Shown piece by piece: positions 11,038 through 20,942 of a DNA stretch of 64,000 nt. The stretch is from NCBI RefSeq assembly GCF_000425165.1, contig NZ_AULG01000012.1, positions 124,001-188,000 on the forward strand. Direction: 5' to 3'. Source of the DNA: Photobacterium halotolerans DSM 18316. Lineage in GTDB: Bacteria; Pseudomonadota; Gammaproteobacteria; Enterobacterales; Vibrionaceae. Below the pieces are notes generated by a model, which did no database searches, had not been told where the DNA came from, and saw only the letters and a list, made by a program, of their open reading frames with translations. Within the stretch, counting starts at the first letter, position 1, and each line of letters begins with the position of its first letter. Made by a program: the position numbers and the translations under genes.

Positions 11038-12365
11038 GAGCTCGCTTGTTCTGAAGGCGATAAACGGTTCAGTTTATACGTGAGGTAGAAGGTATAACAA
11101 CTGCCTAACATCACGTTATGGATCCACTGACCATTATTGGAAAAGAAGAATGATTCGAACAGGTTTACCGTCAGCCAGTAGACAGTAAAGAGTAAAGAAA
11201 TCAGCAGAACCTCGTTGATACCGCGTTTTTCAGGGGCAAATTTGGTACTTCTAATGACCCATCCGAAGACAAAGTACATCAACACCAGGCCAATGATACC
11301 GTAAGAAGCCAACAGCTCAATGTGCGAATTGTGCAGGTGGTTGAAATATTTATGGATATTGGGCGGAAAATGCGTTGCCTGTTTAATGACCGTCTCACGG
11401 GTGTTGTAGCCGCTGCCCAGCAGTGGCCTTTCTTTAATCCATTTGATGGATTCGTACCACAAATGCAGACGTGTACCGGCACTGTTGAACGGTATTTTAG
11501 ACATGTCACCATTGGTCACTATGCTGGTGGCAGTTCCCATTTCTTTTTGGACTCTGTCATGGATTAAAGGCATGCTGGCGTAGGTATAGAAGGCAAAGCC
11601 CAACAGAGACAATGAACCGGCCAGAATGATCTTGTTCAGTTTTTCTTTATGCAATATGGCATAAAGCACTGTGCTTATTACATAGGCTGCCAGCAAGCCC
11701 ACCCAAACCTGACGGGACTGGGTAGTGATTACCACGAAAACAAAAGCGGTAAACAGCAGCAGTGCAGAGAGGAAAAGGGCAATGTATTGAGCCTTTCTGG
11801 TCCGGATACTGAGGCACAGGTATTTCACCAGGAAGAAGGAGGAGAGCAGAAAGCCAACTCCGCTGTACATAGCCGGATACTGGGCATTAATGATATTGAA
11901 ATCGATGCGAACACCCTGGAGGCCCAGTTGCACCTGCTGAACAATGTCGGAATGGCTGTAAAAAGCCAGCAGAAAACCCAGGCACATAGCCCACCAAGTC
12001 AGGTACACATTGTTAAGTGAGCCTTTCAGCCAATACGCAACAAAAATAAAGACAAACAGATCGGCTAATACACCAACATGCGGGCTGGAATAGGCGAGAT
12101 CCGGTATGTCTATCAGGGAGTTGATCCAACTGAGTACCTGAACGACGACAGCAAACAAAAGCGCCCATAACATTTTATCTTTGGCAAACTGCTTTCTGTC
12201 GACAAACAACGCTGCCACGGACGCCAGCAAAAAGACGGACTGAAAGATATCGCCTATTTCGCGGTAAGATCGTTTGAACAGTGCATAGCCAATGATGCAG
12301 CACAGCATGGCAAGACAGACACTGTTGTTGTTTAGGAGTCGCTTTAATTTTGCTTCAAAGTGCAT
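11034..12365 (-). CDS. waaL: O-antigen ligase family protein
   Basis: WaaL joins undecaprenyl-linked O antigen to the lipid A-core in the periplasm. The 443-residue protein is almost entirely hydrophobic, with roughly ten to twelve transmembrane segments. It has the Wzy_C-type signature: a periplasmic loop carrying RLHLWYESIKWIKERPLLGSG and then HLHNSHIELLASYG. The conserved His in this region is needed for ligase activity in studied members. An in-frame TTG at 12404 would add 13 residues; the ATG at 12365 is the conservative start. It overlaps the GT32 gene by 4 bp. An O-antigen polymerase is a less likely alternative, because the setting is a core locus. Confidence 0.82.
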   Translation of the reverse strand: MHFEAKLKRLLNNNSVCLAMLCCIIGYALFKRSYREIGDIFQSVFLLASVAALFVDRKQFAKDKMLWALLFAVVVQVLSWINSLIDIPDLAYSSPHVGVLADLFVFIFVAYWLKGSLNNVYLTWWAMCLGFLLAFYSHSDIVQQVQLGLQGVRIDFNIINAQYPAMYSGVGFLLSSFFLVKYLCLSIRTRKAQYIALFLSALLLFTAFVFVVITTQSRQVWVGLLAAYVISTVLYAILHKEKLNKIILAGSLSLLGFAFYTYASMPLIHDRVQKEMGTATSIVTNGDMSKIPFNSAGTRLHLWYESIKWIKERPLLGSGYNTRETVIKQATHFPPNIHKYFNHLHNSHIELLASYGIIGLVLMYFVFGWVIRSTKFAPEKRGINEVLLISLLFTVYWLTVNLFESFFFSNNGQWIHNVMLGSCYTFYLTYKLNRLSPSEQASS

Positions 12366-12407
12366 TACGAAGTGCTCGGTAAATATTGAGATAATTTCAG
12401 GCAAACA

Positions 12408-13133
12408 TTAGCTTGGTGCTGACAGCTTACGCATCACAGACTCATACGCTCTGTAGCCTTCGATATACATTTTTTGGCTAAAACTGACTGGCTGCTTTTG
12501 CTTTCGAGTTGAGCCAATCGTTGTTGCTAATTGTGATCGCTCTATCACGGAAGGATAAATATGGTACACAGTTACGCCATGCCGCCATGTCTTTTCGATA
12601 TAGTCGTCTACAGGTTCAATAAAGATCGTGGCGTTCTTCAGCAACTTATGAGCCGCTTTTGGCGAAACAATATACGCCGTGGTGCCGCAAGTGCCTTTGC
12701 GGTAAACCCCAATCGAGTGTGACTCAGAAATGACTGTCTTGGCTTTGTACCGGTTAGGATGAGTGGCTGAAAGTTTGATGAATTGATATTTATCAATGTA
12801 GTCAGCTAACGTATCCAAGATGCTGTGAAGGTCCGAACAAAATTCAATGTTGTCTTCCAGAATAAGGATTGGCACATTTAATGCCACGCATTTTTCCCAC
12901 AAGGCATAGTGACTGGCGAAGCAGGCGATTTCTGCTGGAACAAGATGATAACCTTTCCGTTTGAAAGTCAGTTTAGGTGCTGCTTTGTCGCTGTGTAAGA
13001 ATTGCTCTGAGGCAGTGCCATCAATAGCATCAAAGAACTCAAACGGGATCCCGGCATGCTGCAGAAGGGACTGCATATGCTCACGGCGCTCATTTGAGCG
13101 TGCTAAGCTGACAACGAAAGTTGGTATAGTCAT
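12408..13133 (-). CDS. Family 25 glycosyltransferase, LPS biosynthesis
   Basis: A 241-residue GT25 protein, the family of Haemophilus/Neisseria LgtB, Lex2B and LpsA. Typical features are TFVVSLARSNERREHM at the N terminus, FEFFDAIDG at about 31-39, an ILEDN motif near residue 90 for metal/donor binding, and AYIVSPKAAHKLL in the C-terminal half. An upstream TTG (13154) would add seven residues; the ATG at 13133 starts the family alignment. Family members add galactose or glucose to outer-core sugars, and the linkage here cannot be told. It is preceded by a strong 15-bp hairpin that separates it from hldD. Confidence 0.85.
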   Translation of the reverse strand: MTIPTFVVSLARSNERREHMQSLLQHAGIPFEFFDAIDGTASEQFLHSDKAAPKLTFKRKGYHLVPAEIACFASHYALWEKCVALNVPILILEDNIEFCSDLHSILDTLADYIDKYQFIKLSATHPNRYKAKTVISESHSIGVYRKGTCGTTAYIVSPKAAHKLLKNATIFIEPVDDYIEKTWRHGVTVYHIYPSVIERSQLATTIGSTRKQKQPVSFSQKMYIEGYRAYESVMRKLSAPS

Positions 13134-13155
13134 CAAATCAATCTTTTTATACAAG

Positions 13156-13190
13156 TCAGCGACACCCTGAGCGAATCAGGGTGTCGCTGA
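13156..13190 (-). terminator. Perfect 15-bp hairpin between hldD and the GT25 gene
   Basis: TCAGCGACACCCTGA (13156-13170) and TCAGGGTGTCGCTGA (13176-13190) are exact reverse complements around a 5-base loop. It lies 14 bp after the hldD stop. No T-run follows directly on the minus strand, so it is an atypical terminator, an attenuating structure or an RNA-stability element for hldD mRNA. The downstream core genes would otherwise be read from the hldD promoter. Confidence 0.6.
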
Positions 13191-13204
13191 AAGGTTTATT
13201 AGTA

Positions 13205-14149
13205 TTAATCGTTTAGAATCGCCATATACTCAGCAACGCCTTCGGCAACGGTTTTAAACGCTTCGTGATAACCGGCGGCGCGGACTTTGGTCAGATCTGC
13301 CTGAGTATAGGCCTGATAACGCCCTTTCAGGTGCTCAGGAAACGGGACAGATTCTACCTGACCTTTGCCGTGATACTTAATAACCGCATCGGCTACGGCC
13401 TGGAAACTTTCTGCCCGGCCAGTGCCGCAGTTGAAAATACCGGAGACGCCATTTTGCCAGAACCACAGGTTCACTTTGCAGACATCACCTACATAGATGA
13501 AGTCGCGTTTAAAGGTATCAGAGCCTTCGAACAATTTAGGGTTGTCACCTTTGGATAACTGTTCATTCAGGTGGAACGCCACCGAGGCCATGCTGCCTTT
13601 GTGCTGCTCGCGCGGGCCGTAGACGTTGAAATAACGGAAACCGGTAATTTGCGACAGCGTTTCGCCGTGCGCTTCGGCATCTTGCCACAGGCGGCGGACG
13701 TAGTTGTCAAACAGCTGCTTGGAGTAACCGTAAACGTTGAGTGCACCTTCGTAGGCTTTTTCTTCAATGAAATCACGGTCACGGCCGCCGTAGGTCGCGG
13801 CGGAAGAGGCATACAGGAACGGGATCTCGCGCTCCAGGCAGAAGTGCAGCAACTCTTTGGAATACTCGTAATTATTGAGCATCATATATTTGCCGTCCCA
13901 CTCTGTGGTAGCCGAGCAGGCACCTTCGTGGAAGACGGCTTCAATCGGACCAAAGTCATCTCCCGCCATGATTTGGGTGATGAAATCTTCTTTGTCCATA
14001 TAATCGGCGATATCTAAATCGACCAGATTAGCGAACTTGGTACCGTCTTTGAGGTTGTCGACGACCAGAATGTCGCTATAACCTTGTTCATTGAGCGCTT
14101 TTACAATGTTGCTGCCGATCATGCCGGCGCCACCAGTCACTATAATCAT
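13205..14149 (-). CDS. hldD: ADP-L-glycero-D-manno-heptose 6-epimerase
   Basis: HldD (RfaD) converts ADP-D-glycero-manno-heptose to the L-glycero form used by OpsX and WaaF. The 314-residue protein starts [14 protein letters not shown] with the Rossmann glycine motif. It shows [12 protein letters not shown] near residue 75, the Y-x3-K of YGYSKQLFD near residue 140 and [19 protein letters not shown]. The longer reading frame to 14218 would add 23 unrelated residues; the ATG at 14149 matches the family start. It is the first gene of the leftward core block. Confidence 0.97.
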   Translation of the reverse strand: MIIVTGGAGMIGSNIVKALNEQGYSDILVVDNLKDGTKFANLVDLDIADYMDKEDFITQIMAGDDFGPIEAVFHEGACSATTEWDGKYMMLNNYEYSKELLHFCLEREIPFLYASSAATYGGRDRDFIEEKAYEGALNVYGYSKQLFDNYVRRLWQDAEAHGETLSQITGFRYFNVYGPREQHKGSMASVAFHLNEQLSKGDNPKLFEGSDTFKRDFIYVGDVCKVNLWFWQNGVSGIFNCGTGRAESFQAVADAVIKYHGKGQVESVPFPEHLKGRYQAYTQADLTKVRAAGYHEAFKTVAEGVAEYMAILND

Positions 14150-14239
14150 GGCACTTCCAGTTTTGTCAGATGGACCCGGTGGTAAGAGGCCTGAAGCGTA
14201 GCAGAAGAACTGCACCACCGCGTCAAAATTTAGTCAGTA

Positions 14240-14300
14240 GTTATGATAACATCATCAGGGTTTGTTGATCTTGGTTTTGACCCACATAAGATAACAAACC
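14240..14300. promoter_or_regulatory. Inverted repeats in the hldD/TetR intergenic region
   Basis: Between the divergent hldD and TetR-family genes lie a perfect 11-bp palindrome GTTATGATAAC (14240-14250) and an 8-bp inverted repeat, GGTTTGTT (14259-14266) with AACAAACC (14293-14300). Either could be the operator of the adjacent TetR-type regulator. No ops/JUMPstart element was found here. Confidence 0.35.
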
Positions 14301-14333
14301 GAGACTGCCCAGGGCGACGCAAGTGAGAGGCTT

Positions 14334-14981
14334 ATGAAAACCCGCGATAAAATCATCCATGCTGCATTGGAGTTGTTTAATGACGGAGGGGAACCCAACG
14401 TCACCACTAACCATATTGCAGCACATATGGGCATCAGCCCAGGCAACCTGTATTACCATTTTCGTAATAAAGAAGAGATTATACACAGTATTTTTGATGA
14501 ATACGCTCAGGATTTGCGGGTTCGCTTCCAGCCGCGGGAAGAGGCGGTGTTGTCGGCTGACAGCCTGCTGCAATACCTGGATGCGGTCTTTATGCTGATG
14601 TGGCGCTACCGGTTTTTTTACGCCAATCTGCCCGACATTCTCAGCCGGGATCCGGTGTTACAGCATAAGTATCTGGAAGCACAGGAAAACCTCCATCAGG
14701 ATATCATGGTGGTGATGCGTCATTTCCGTACCTTAGGGCTGGTCACCCTGAACGATGACGATTTGCTCAGCCTGGCAACCACGCTCAAGCTGGTGGCAAC
14801 CAGCTGGATCAGCTATCAGACGGCGCAGGCACCCAAGGCGAAAATTACCAAAGCCGTCATCTATCAGGGGGTGTTGCAGATGCTCTCTGTGATAAGACCT
14901 CTGACCAGTACGGAGGGGCGGGATGTCGTTCTTCAACTTGAATCACATTATTGTGATCAAGTGGAGCGGGATGTTTCATAG
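14334..14981 (+). CDS. TetR/AcrR-family transcriptional regulator
   Basis: A 215-residue one-component regulator. The N-terminal helix-turn-helix (about residues 1-50) includes TRDKIIHAALELFN and VTTNHIAAHMGISPGNLYYHF, the TetR signature. The C-terminal ligand/dimer domain resembles the larger uncharacterised TetR subgroup found beside kbl or LPS genes in vibrios. It is divergent from hldD and 130 bp upstream of kbl. The two inverted repeats before it may be its own operator. Ligand and targets cannot be inferred. Confidence 0.88.
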   Translation: MKTRDKIIHAALELFNDGGEPNVTTNHIAAHMGISPGNLYYHFRNKEEIIHSIFDEYAQDLRVRFQPREEAVLSADSLLQYLDAVFMLMWRYRFFYANLPDILSRDPVLQHKYLEAQENLHQDIMVVMRHFRTLGLVTLNDDDLLSLATTLKLVATSWISYQTAQAPKAKITKAVIYQGVLQMLSVIRPLTSTEGRDVVLQLESHYCDQVERDVS

Positions 14982-15111
14982 TTGTCGACTGAGTAGAGTT
15001 TAGCTCTTAGAATCCGGCAAACTTTGTAACATTGTGGCGAATGATTGCTAATTTAATAGTAGGTTGTTCGCTAAAAGTGGCAAATACGCCTTTACATGTT
15101 TGGAGAGCAAG

Positions 15112-16305
15112 ATGTCAGCTGCCTTTTATCAACAGATCGCCGATCAGATTCAGGAAGTGAAAGCAGAAGGATTATACAAAAGTGAGCGTGTAATCACTTC
15201 AGCTCAGGAAGCCAATATTGCGATTGCCAGTGGCGATCAGGTATTGAATTTCTGTGCCAACAACTACCTGGGTCTGGCTAACCACCCGGCGTTGATTGAG
15301 GCTGCCAAACAAGGCATGGATGAGCACGGTTTTGGTATGGCTTCAGTGCGTTTTATCTGCGGTACGCAGGACGCACATAAAGAGCTGGAGAGTAAGCTGT
15401 CGGCCTTCTTAGGCATGGAAGACACTATCCTTTACTCTTCGTGTTTTGATGCAAATGCAGGTCTGTTTGAGACCATTCTTGGCCCTGAAGATGCCATTAT
15501 TTCAGATGCGCTGAACCACGCTTCGATCATCGACGGTGTGCGTCTGTGTAAGGCAAAACGCTTCCGCTACGCCAACAATGATATGGCTGAGCTGGAGCAG
15601 CAGCTGATCGCCGCCAATGACGCCGGTGCGCGTCACAAGCTGATTGTGACCGACGGTGTCTTCTCAATGGATGGCGTGGTGGCAAACCTGCCGGCTATCT
15701 GTGATCTGGCGGACAAGTATGATGCGCTGGTAATGGTTGATGATTCCCACGCTGTTGGCTTTATGGGTGACAATGGCCGTGGTACCCATGAATACCACGA
15801 CGTGATTGATCGTATCGATATCATCACAGGTACGCTGGGTAAAGCCCTGGGCGGCGCGTCAGGCGGTTATACCGCAGGTAAGAAAGAAGTGATCGACTGG
15901 CTGCGTCAGCGCTCTCGTCCGTACCTGTTCTCTAACTCGCTGGCCCCGGCGATCGTCTCTGCCTCTATCCGCGTGCTGGATCTGCTGGCAGAAAGCAGCG
16001 ATCTGCGTGCTACGCTGTGGAAAAATGCTGAGCAGTTCCGCACCCGTATGTCTGAGGCCGGTTTCACGCTGGCAGGTGCTGATCATGCCATCATCCCGAT
16101 TATGCTGGGTGATGCCAAAGTCGCCGCCGAGTTTGCTGAGCGTGCACTGAAAGAAGGCATTTACGTGGTGGGCTTCTCTTACCCTGTGGTGCCGAAAGGC
16201 CAGGCACGTATCCGTACTCAGATGTCTGCCGCGCACAGCGCAGAACAGCTGGATAATACTATCGATGCGTTTATTCGCATTGGTAAAGAGATGGGCATCA
16301 TCTGA
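15112..16305 (+). CDS. kbl: 2-amino-3-ketobutyrate CoA ligase (glycine C-acetyltransferase)
   Basis: Kbl is a PLP enzyme that cleaves 2-amino-3-oxobutyrate with CoA to glycine and acetyl-CoA. It is the second step of threonine catabolism, after Tdh. The 397-residue protein matches the E. coli length of 398. The PLP lysine lies in [13 protein letters not shown] (about residue 244), and the [10 protein letters not shown] and DDSHAVGF motifs are present. The start ATG at 15112 has a GGAGAG ribosome site 7 bp upstream. A 16-residue extension is possible but unneeded. It is followed by tdh after 63 bp on the same strand. Confidence 0.97.
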   Translation: MSAAFYQQIADQIQEVKAEGLYKSERVITSAQEANIAIASGDQVLNFCANNYLGLANHPALIEAAKQGMDEHGFGMASVRFICGTQDAHKELESKLSAFLGMEDTILYSSCFDANAGLFETILGPEDAIISDALNHASIIDGVRLCKAKRFRYANNDMAELEQQLIAANDAGARHKLIVTDGVFSMDGVVANLPAICDLADKYDALVMVDDSHAVGFMGDNGRGTHEYHDVIDRIDIITGTLGKALGGASGGYTAGKKEVIDWLRQRSRPYLFSNSLAPAIVSASIRVLDLLAESSDLRATLWKNAEQFRTRMSEAGFTLAGADHAIIPIMLGDAKVAAEFAERALKEGIYVVGFSYPVVPKGQARIRTQMSAAHSAEQLDNTIDAFIRIGKEMGII

Positions 16306-16368
16306 TAATCACCGACTTTGCTGCAGGAGCGGTGTGATACCGCTTCTGAGCCACTTGTGGAAAGCATC

Positions 16369-17400
16369 ATGAAAATTAAAGCATTAGCAAAACTGAAACC
16401 GGAAGAAGGCATCTGGATGACAGAGGTCGACAAGCCGGAACTGGGCCATAACGACCTGCTGATCAAGATTAAGAAAACCGCTATCTGCGGTACTGACGTC
16501 CATATCTATAACTGGGACGAATGGTCACAAAATACGATTCCAGTCCCTATGGTGGTGGGTCACGAATACGTGGGTGAAGTGGTCGCGATTGGTCAGGAAG
16601 TCCGTGGTTTTGACATTGGTGACCGTGTTTCCGGTGAAGGCCATATCACTTGTGGTCACTGCCGCAACTGCCGTGGCGGCCGCACCCATCTGTGCCGCAA
16701 CACTATCGGTGTGGGTGTTAACCGCGAAGGGGCCTTTGCTGAGTATCTGGTGATCCCGGCGTTCAACGCCTTCAAGATCCCGGACAACATTTCTGACGAT
16801 CTGGCGTCGATTTTCGACCCGTTCGGCAATGCTGTGCACACTGCGCTGTCTTTCGACCTGGTGGGCGAAGATGTGCTGATCACCGGTGCCGGCCCTATCG
16901 GTATCATGGCGGCGGCGGTTGCCAAGCACGTAGGTGCCCGTCATGTCGTGATTACTGACGTGAACGAATACCGTCTGGATCTGGCCCGCAAGATGGGCGT
17001 GACCCGCGCGGTTAACGTGGCAGAGCAAAAGCTGGAAGACGTGATGGCGGAGCTGGGCATGACAGAAGGCTTTGATGTCGGTCTGGAAATGTCGGGTGTG
17101 CCTGCTGCGTTTAACAGCATGCTGTCGAGCATGAACCACGGCGGTAAGGTGGCTATGCTGGGCATTCCGCCATCGAGCATGGGTATCGACTGGACTCAGG
17201 TGATTTTCAAAGGCCTGGTGATCAAAGGTATCTATGGCCGTGAAATGTTCGAAACCTGGTACAAGATGGCGAGCCTGATTCAGTCTGGTCTGGATCTGAG
17301 CCCAATCATTACCCACCACTATAATGTGGACGACTTCCAGCAGGGTTTTGATGTGATGCGCTCCGGCCAGTCCGGTAAAGTCATTTTGAGCTGGGACTGA
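16369..17400 (+). CDS. tdh: L-threonine 3-dehydrogenase
   Basis: Tdh oxidises L-threonine with NAD+ to 2-amino-3-oxobutyrate, which Kbl then cleaves. The 343-residue zinc alcohol dehydrogenase family protein has the catalytic zinc ligands in [13 protein letters not shown] (Cys about 40) and GHEY (about 63-66). The structural zinc set is [15 protein letters not shown], and the NAD-binding motif is [16 protein letters not shown]. The start at 16369 gives the family N terminus [10 protein letters not shown] strong terminator follows 28 bp after the stop. Confidence 0.97.
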   Translation: MKIKALAKLKPEEGIWMTEVDKPELGHNDLLIKIKKTAICGTDVHIYNWDEWSQNTIPVPMVVGHEYVGEVVAIGQEVRGFDIGDRVSGEGHITCGHCRNCRGGRTHLCRNTIGVGVNREGAFAEYLVIPAFNAFKIPDNISDDLASIFDPFGNAVHTALSFDLVGEDVLITGAGPIGIMAAAVAKHVGARHVVITDVNEYRLDLARKMGVTRAVNVAEQKLEDVMAELGMTEGFDVGLEMSGVPAAFNSMLSSMNHGGKVAMLGIPPSSMGIDWTQVIFKGLVIKGIYGREMFETWYKMASLIQSGLDLSPIITHHYNVDDFQQGFDVMRSGQSGKVILSWD

Positions 17401-17427
17401 TTTCCCCCTCAGATGCAAGCAAACGGA

Positions 17428-17457
17428 ACGGTGTGCCTCGGCACACCGTTTTTTTTT
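17428..17457 (+). terminator. Rho-independent terminator of kbl-tdh
   Basis: ACGGTGTGCC (17428-17437) pairs with GGCACACCGT (17440-17449), followed by a run of nine T residues. It also separates tdh from the convergent yibQ gene. Confidence 0.93.
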
Positions 17458-17459
17458 GG

Positions 17460-18179
17460 TCAGCTGCCGGCGGGAAACAGCTCAGACAGACGCACCAGGG
17501 TGACTTGCTGCTGAATCTCGGGCAGCATGGCAGTGAGTGTTGACAGTGTGATTGGATGCGGGTGGCCTATCGCGATCACAGTGCCTTGTTTTTTCGCCTG
17601 CAAGACGGCCTGTTTCAGCTGGCGGCGGATGAAGGTTTCGGTCGGGACATGATCCAGGAAAACATGGCGGCGCAGGGCGGGAATGTGTGCCGCCTGAGCT
17701 TGCGACTGCGCGACGGATCTGGCGGTGGTGCGACTGTCGAGAAAGGCCAGATGCTCTTGTTTGAGCACTTCCATCACCCAGCCCATAGCGGTCGGATTCT
17801 GGGTCAGGGCGCTGCCCATATGATTATTGACCGCCACCGCGCCCGGCACGCGTGTCAGCGCAAAGCGGAGCTTGCTCTGAAGCTCTTCCTTGCTCATGGC
17901 CTCGGTCAGGGTGGTCATTTCAAGCGGTGCCGTCCTGCTCGGCTGCATCGGCATGTGGAGCAGTACGTCTCTGAATTCCTGCCGGGCCTGGTGGGCGGTC
18001 AGCTGGTCATAAGGGGTCTCGGGCAGGATTGAGACACTGATTTGCGGCGGAAGTGCTGATAACGGGGAGGGCATATGCTGATAACCCAGATCATCAATCA
18101 CAATCGCCAGTCTGGCCGCTTGTGCCGGCGATGCCAAGAGCCACAGCCAGACCAGACCTACACTGAATAACCCCTTCAT
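17460..18179 (-). CDS. yibQ: Divergent polysaccharide deacetylase family protein (YibQ)
   Basis: A 239-residue periplasmic protein of the divergent polysaccharide deacetylase family (DUF610). It has an N-terminal signal peptide ending near SPAQAA (about residue 22). It carries the fold's metal/active-site strands: AIVIDDLGYQ just after the signal, LLHMPMQP, NNHMGS and AIGHPHP. The ATG at 18179 is preferred because an AAGGA site lies 8 bp upstream; an ATG at 18188 lies on top of that site. It lies 49 bp downstream of envC on the same strand, as in many gammaproteobacteria. Substrate unknown; a cell-wall role is suggested by the company of envC. Confidence 0.87.
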   Translation of the reverse strand: MKGLFSVGLVWLWLLASPAQAARLAIVIDDLGYQHMPSPLSALPPQISVSILPETPYDQLTAHQARQEFRDVLLHMPMQPSRTAPLEMTTLTEAMSKEELQSKLRFALTRVPGAVAVNNHMGSALTQNPTAMGWVMEVLKQEHLAFLDSRTTARSVAQSQAQAAHIPALRRHVFLDHVPTETFIRRQLKQAVLQAKKQGTVIAIGHPHPITLSTLTAMLPEIQQQVTLVRLSELFPAGS

Positions 18180-18228
18180 TCGAACCATCCTTGTTCTGCT
18201 ACCGGGTGCTGCGTGTCATAAAATGTGG

Positions 18229-19395
18229 TTAACGGGTCAGCCAGGGCTGAGGGTTGGTTGGTGTGCCTTTACGGCGGATTTCAAAATACAGTCCCGGCGA
18301 TTCTTGTCCGCCGCTGTCGCCAACCAAGGCAATGGCTTCGTTACGCTGTACGGTATCGCCCACTTTTTTCAGCACAGTCTGGTTATAACCGTAGAACGTC
18401 ATATCGCCCTGGCCGTGATCCACAGCGACCATCAGGCCGTAGCCGCGCAACCAGTCGGCAAAGACCACTTTTCCGCCATGCACAGCTTTCACTTCACTGC
18501 CCACGGCCTGACTGATCACCATGCCTTTCCAGCGTAACTCACCCTGAAGCGGACTACCGTAGGCGTGGCGGATACGGCCCGAGACCGGCCAGGGCAATTT
18601 GCCTTTGTATTTGCCCAGTCCATCCATATTGACTATGGCCTGACGCGCCGCGTCCTCAGCGGCTTTGCGGGCTTTGGCAATTTCGGCGATCAGGCGTGAT
18701 TCATTGCTTTTCAGTTCGGTTAAGTAGCGTTTATCCGCGTTCAGCTGGCCCTGTAATTTTCTGACCGTGCTTTGACGCGCCTGCTGGCTGCCCAGCAGTA
18801 ACGCCCGGTCTTTTTTCAGCTGGCTAAGCAGGCTTTGCTGCTCGTTACGCTGCTCGCTTAACTGATGTTTTTTGAGCTGCAGTTCGGTATCCGTGGCGGC
18901 CAGCTCATCCAGCGCATGGCTGCGTGCCTGGCTGAGGTGCGAGGCGTAGATGGCCATTCGGTCTAACCGGGCAGGATCGCTTTCGCCCAGCAAGTTGGCA
19001 AGCGGTGAGGATTTGCCCATTTTGTACTGGCTGGTGAGCAGTTCTTTCAGCAGCTCACGCTGGCCAATCTGGCGTTGTAGCAGTGCCTGCTGTTCTTTTT
19101 CCAGCTGGCTGATAGAAAGTGTCAGGGTGTCGACTTTTTGCTCGGCGGCGTGAATATTACCGGCCGCCCTGGCGATAGCCAGCTCCTGTTGTTTCAGGGT
19201 TTTCTGGACATCGTTGAGCTGCTGTTTTTTATCGCTCAGCTGTTTTTGCTGCCGTGCGATTTCCTGCTTCATGCCATCAAGCTGATTCTGGCCGTCAGCA
19301 TACACGGGCGCACCGAACGCCAGACATAACAAAGCGCCAGTGCCTAAGGCACTGGCGCGGAGTGTACAGATTGCACTATAAAATAATTCCCGCAT
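18229..19395 (-). CDS. envC: Murein hydrolase activator EnvC
   Basis: EnvC is the periplasmic activator of amidases AmiA/AmiB at the division septum, recruited by FtsEX. The 388-residue protein has an N-terminal signal segment (about residues 12-33) and a long glutamine/lysine-rich coiled coil (about 35-260). A C-terminal LytM/M23 domain (about 275-385) is seen in WPVSGRIRHAYG and DHGQGDMTFYGYN. The LytM zinc ligands are degenerate, as in other EnvC proteins that activate rather than cut. It follows gpmM by 8 bp, so they are co-transcribed. Confidence 0.94.
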   Translation of the reverse strand: MRELFYSAICTLRASALGTGALLCLAFGAPVYADGQNQLDGMKQEIARQQKQLSDKKQQLNDVQKTLKQQELAIARAAGNIHAAEQKVDTLTLSISQLEKEQQALLQRQIGQRELLKELLTSQYKMGKSSPLANLLGESDPARLDRMAIYASHLSQARSHALDELAATDTELQLKKHQLSEQRNEQQSLLSQLKKDRALLLGSQQARQSTVRKLQGQLNADKRYLTELKSNESRLIAEIAKARKAAEDAARQAIVNMDGLGKYKGKLPWPVSGRIRHAYGSPLQGELRWKGMVISQAVGSEVKAVHGGKVVFADWLRGYGLMVAVDHGQGDMTFYGYNQTVLKKVGDTVQRNEAIALVGDSGGQESPGLYFEIRRKGTPTNPQPWLTR

Positions 19396-19403
19396 GTCCG
19401 GGA

Positions 19404-20942
19404 TTATTTCAGATCGTACAGCACCTGACCAGTCATCTCTGACGGGATTTCGAGCCCGGTCAATGACAGCATGGTTGGCGCCAGATCAGACAGCTTACCG
19501 CCGTCTTTCAGGCTGATCTGCTTGTCGCCGACATAAATCAGCGGCACAGGCAGGTTAGTGTGTGCGGTATGAATGCCCCCGGTTTCCGGGTTCACCATCA
19601 TTTCAGCGTTACCGTGGTCGGCGGTGATCAGCAGCTGTCCGCCCGCTTCTTTGATGGCTTCAACCACGCGGCCGATACTTTCATCAATCGCTTCACAGGC
19701 TTTCACCGCAGCATCGTACACACCGGTGTGGCCGACCATGTCGCCGTTCGGGTAGTTACAGATGATCATATCGAACTCGCCGCCTTTGATGGCCGCGACC
19801 AGTTTGTCGGTCAGCTCAGGGGCGCTCATTTCAGGCTGCAGATCATAAGTGGCGACCTTAGGTGATGCCACCAGCGCGCGGGACTCGCCTTCAAACTCGG
19901 TTTCGACACCGCCGTTGAAGAAGAAGGTCACGTGAGCATATTTCTCGGTTTCAGAAATGCGCAGCTGGGTCTTGCCTTGTTTAGACAGCCATTCGCCTAA
20001 GGTGTTGGTCAGGCTTTCCGGCGGGAACGCGGATGGCAAATCGATATCGGCGGCGTATTGCGTCAGGGTCACAAAGTGCAATGCCGGGAACTGCTTGCGT
20101 TCGAAGCCGCTGAAATCAGGCAGGAAAGCGCGTGAAATCTGACGGGCCCGATCGGCACGGAAGTTCATGAAGATAACCGCATCACCGTCCTGCATGGCGG
20201 CATCAGGCTGACCGTCGGCACGCAGCACTGTGGCTTTGACGAATTCGTCGTTTTCTTCGCGGGCATACGCAGCCTGCAGGCCTTCAACGGCAGAAGCCGC
20301 GGTGAAATCCCCTTTGCCAGCGGTCAGCAGATCATAGGCAGACTCGACACGCTCCCAGTTGTTATCTCTGTCCATGGCGTAGTAACGGCCAACCAGAGAG
20401 GCGGTGCGGCCTTTGCCCAGCTGGGCAAACAGCGCATCGAAACGTTCCAGGGAGGTTTGCGCGCTGCGCGGTGGCGTGTCGCGGCCATCCAGGAAACAGT
20501 GCAGGTAAATATGCTCGGCACCGCGTTCTGCCGCCATTTTCACGGCCGCTTCAATGTGATCTTCGTGGCTGTGAACACCGCCCGGTGACATCAGGCCCAT
20601 GATGTGAACGGCTTTCCCTGCTGAGATAGCGCTGTCCATGGCTTTCACCAGCGTAGGGTTATGCTGGAATTCACCGTCGGAGATGGATTTGGCAATGCGG
20701 GTCAGATCCTGATACACCACGCGGCCGGCACCGATATTGGTATGGCCCACTTCTGAGTTACCCATCTGGCCATCAGGCAGGCCCACGTCCAGACCGGAGG
20801 CCTGGATCAGGGTGTTGGCTTCATTTGCCATCAGGTTATCCAGTACCGGGGTGTTGGCGTTGGCAATCGCGTTATTTGCGGTATCTTCGCGGTATCCCCA
20901 ACCGTCCAGAATTACCAGAGCCAGTGGTTTCTTAGCAGACAT
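19404..20942 (-). CDS. gpmM: 2,3-bisphosphoglycerate-independent phosphoglycerate mutase
   Basis: GpmM interconverts 3- and 2-phosphoglycerate in glycolysis and gluconeogenesis without a bisphosphate cofactor, using two Mn2+ ions. The 512-residue protein has [11 protein letters not shown] at the N terminus and the phosphorylated serine in [15 protein letters not shown] (about residue 63). It also has the C-terminal metal sites [10 protein letters not shown] and GGIHTAHT. The length is that of the family. It is the first gene of gpmM-envC-yibQ, with a long upstream region shared divergently with yibN. Confidence 0.98.
   Translation of the reverse strand: MSAKKPLALVILDGWGYREDTANNAIANANTPVLDNLMANEANTLIQASGLDVGLPDGQMGNSEVGHTNIGAGRVVYQDLTRIAKSISDGEFQHNPTLVKAMDSAISAGKAVHIMGLMSPGGVHSHEDHIEAAVKMAAERGAEHIYLHCFLDGRDTPPRSAQTSLERFDALFAQLGKGRTASLVGRYYAMDRDNNWERVESAYDLLTAGKGDFTAASAVEGLQAAYAREENDEFVKATVLRADGQPDAAMQDGDAVIFMNFRADRARQISRAFLPDFSGFERKQFPALHFVTLTQYAADIDLPSAFPPESLTNTLGEWLSKQGKTQLRISETEKYAHVTFFFNGGVETEFEGESRALVASPKVATYDLQPEMSAPELTDKLVAAIKGGEFDMIICNYPNGDMVGHTGVYDAAVKACEAIDESIGRVVEAIKEAGGQLLITADHGNAEMMVNPETGGIHTAHTNLPVPLIYVGDKQISLKDGGKLSDLAPTMLSLTGLEIPSEMTGQVLYDLK

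Noticed and set aside
14150..14333. ops/JUMPstart element for RfaH control of the core operon
   Set aside because: GGCGGTAG-type sequence not found on either strand upstream of hldD.
16525..17418. 297-codon minus-strand ORF antisense to tdh
   Set aside because: His-rich composition typical of a shadow frame; the tdh frame holds all catalytic motifs.
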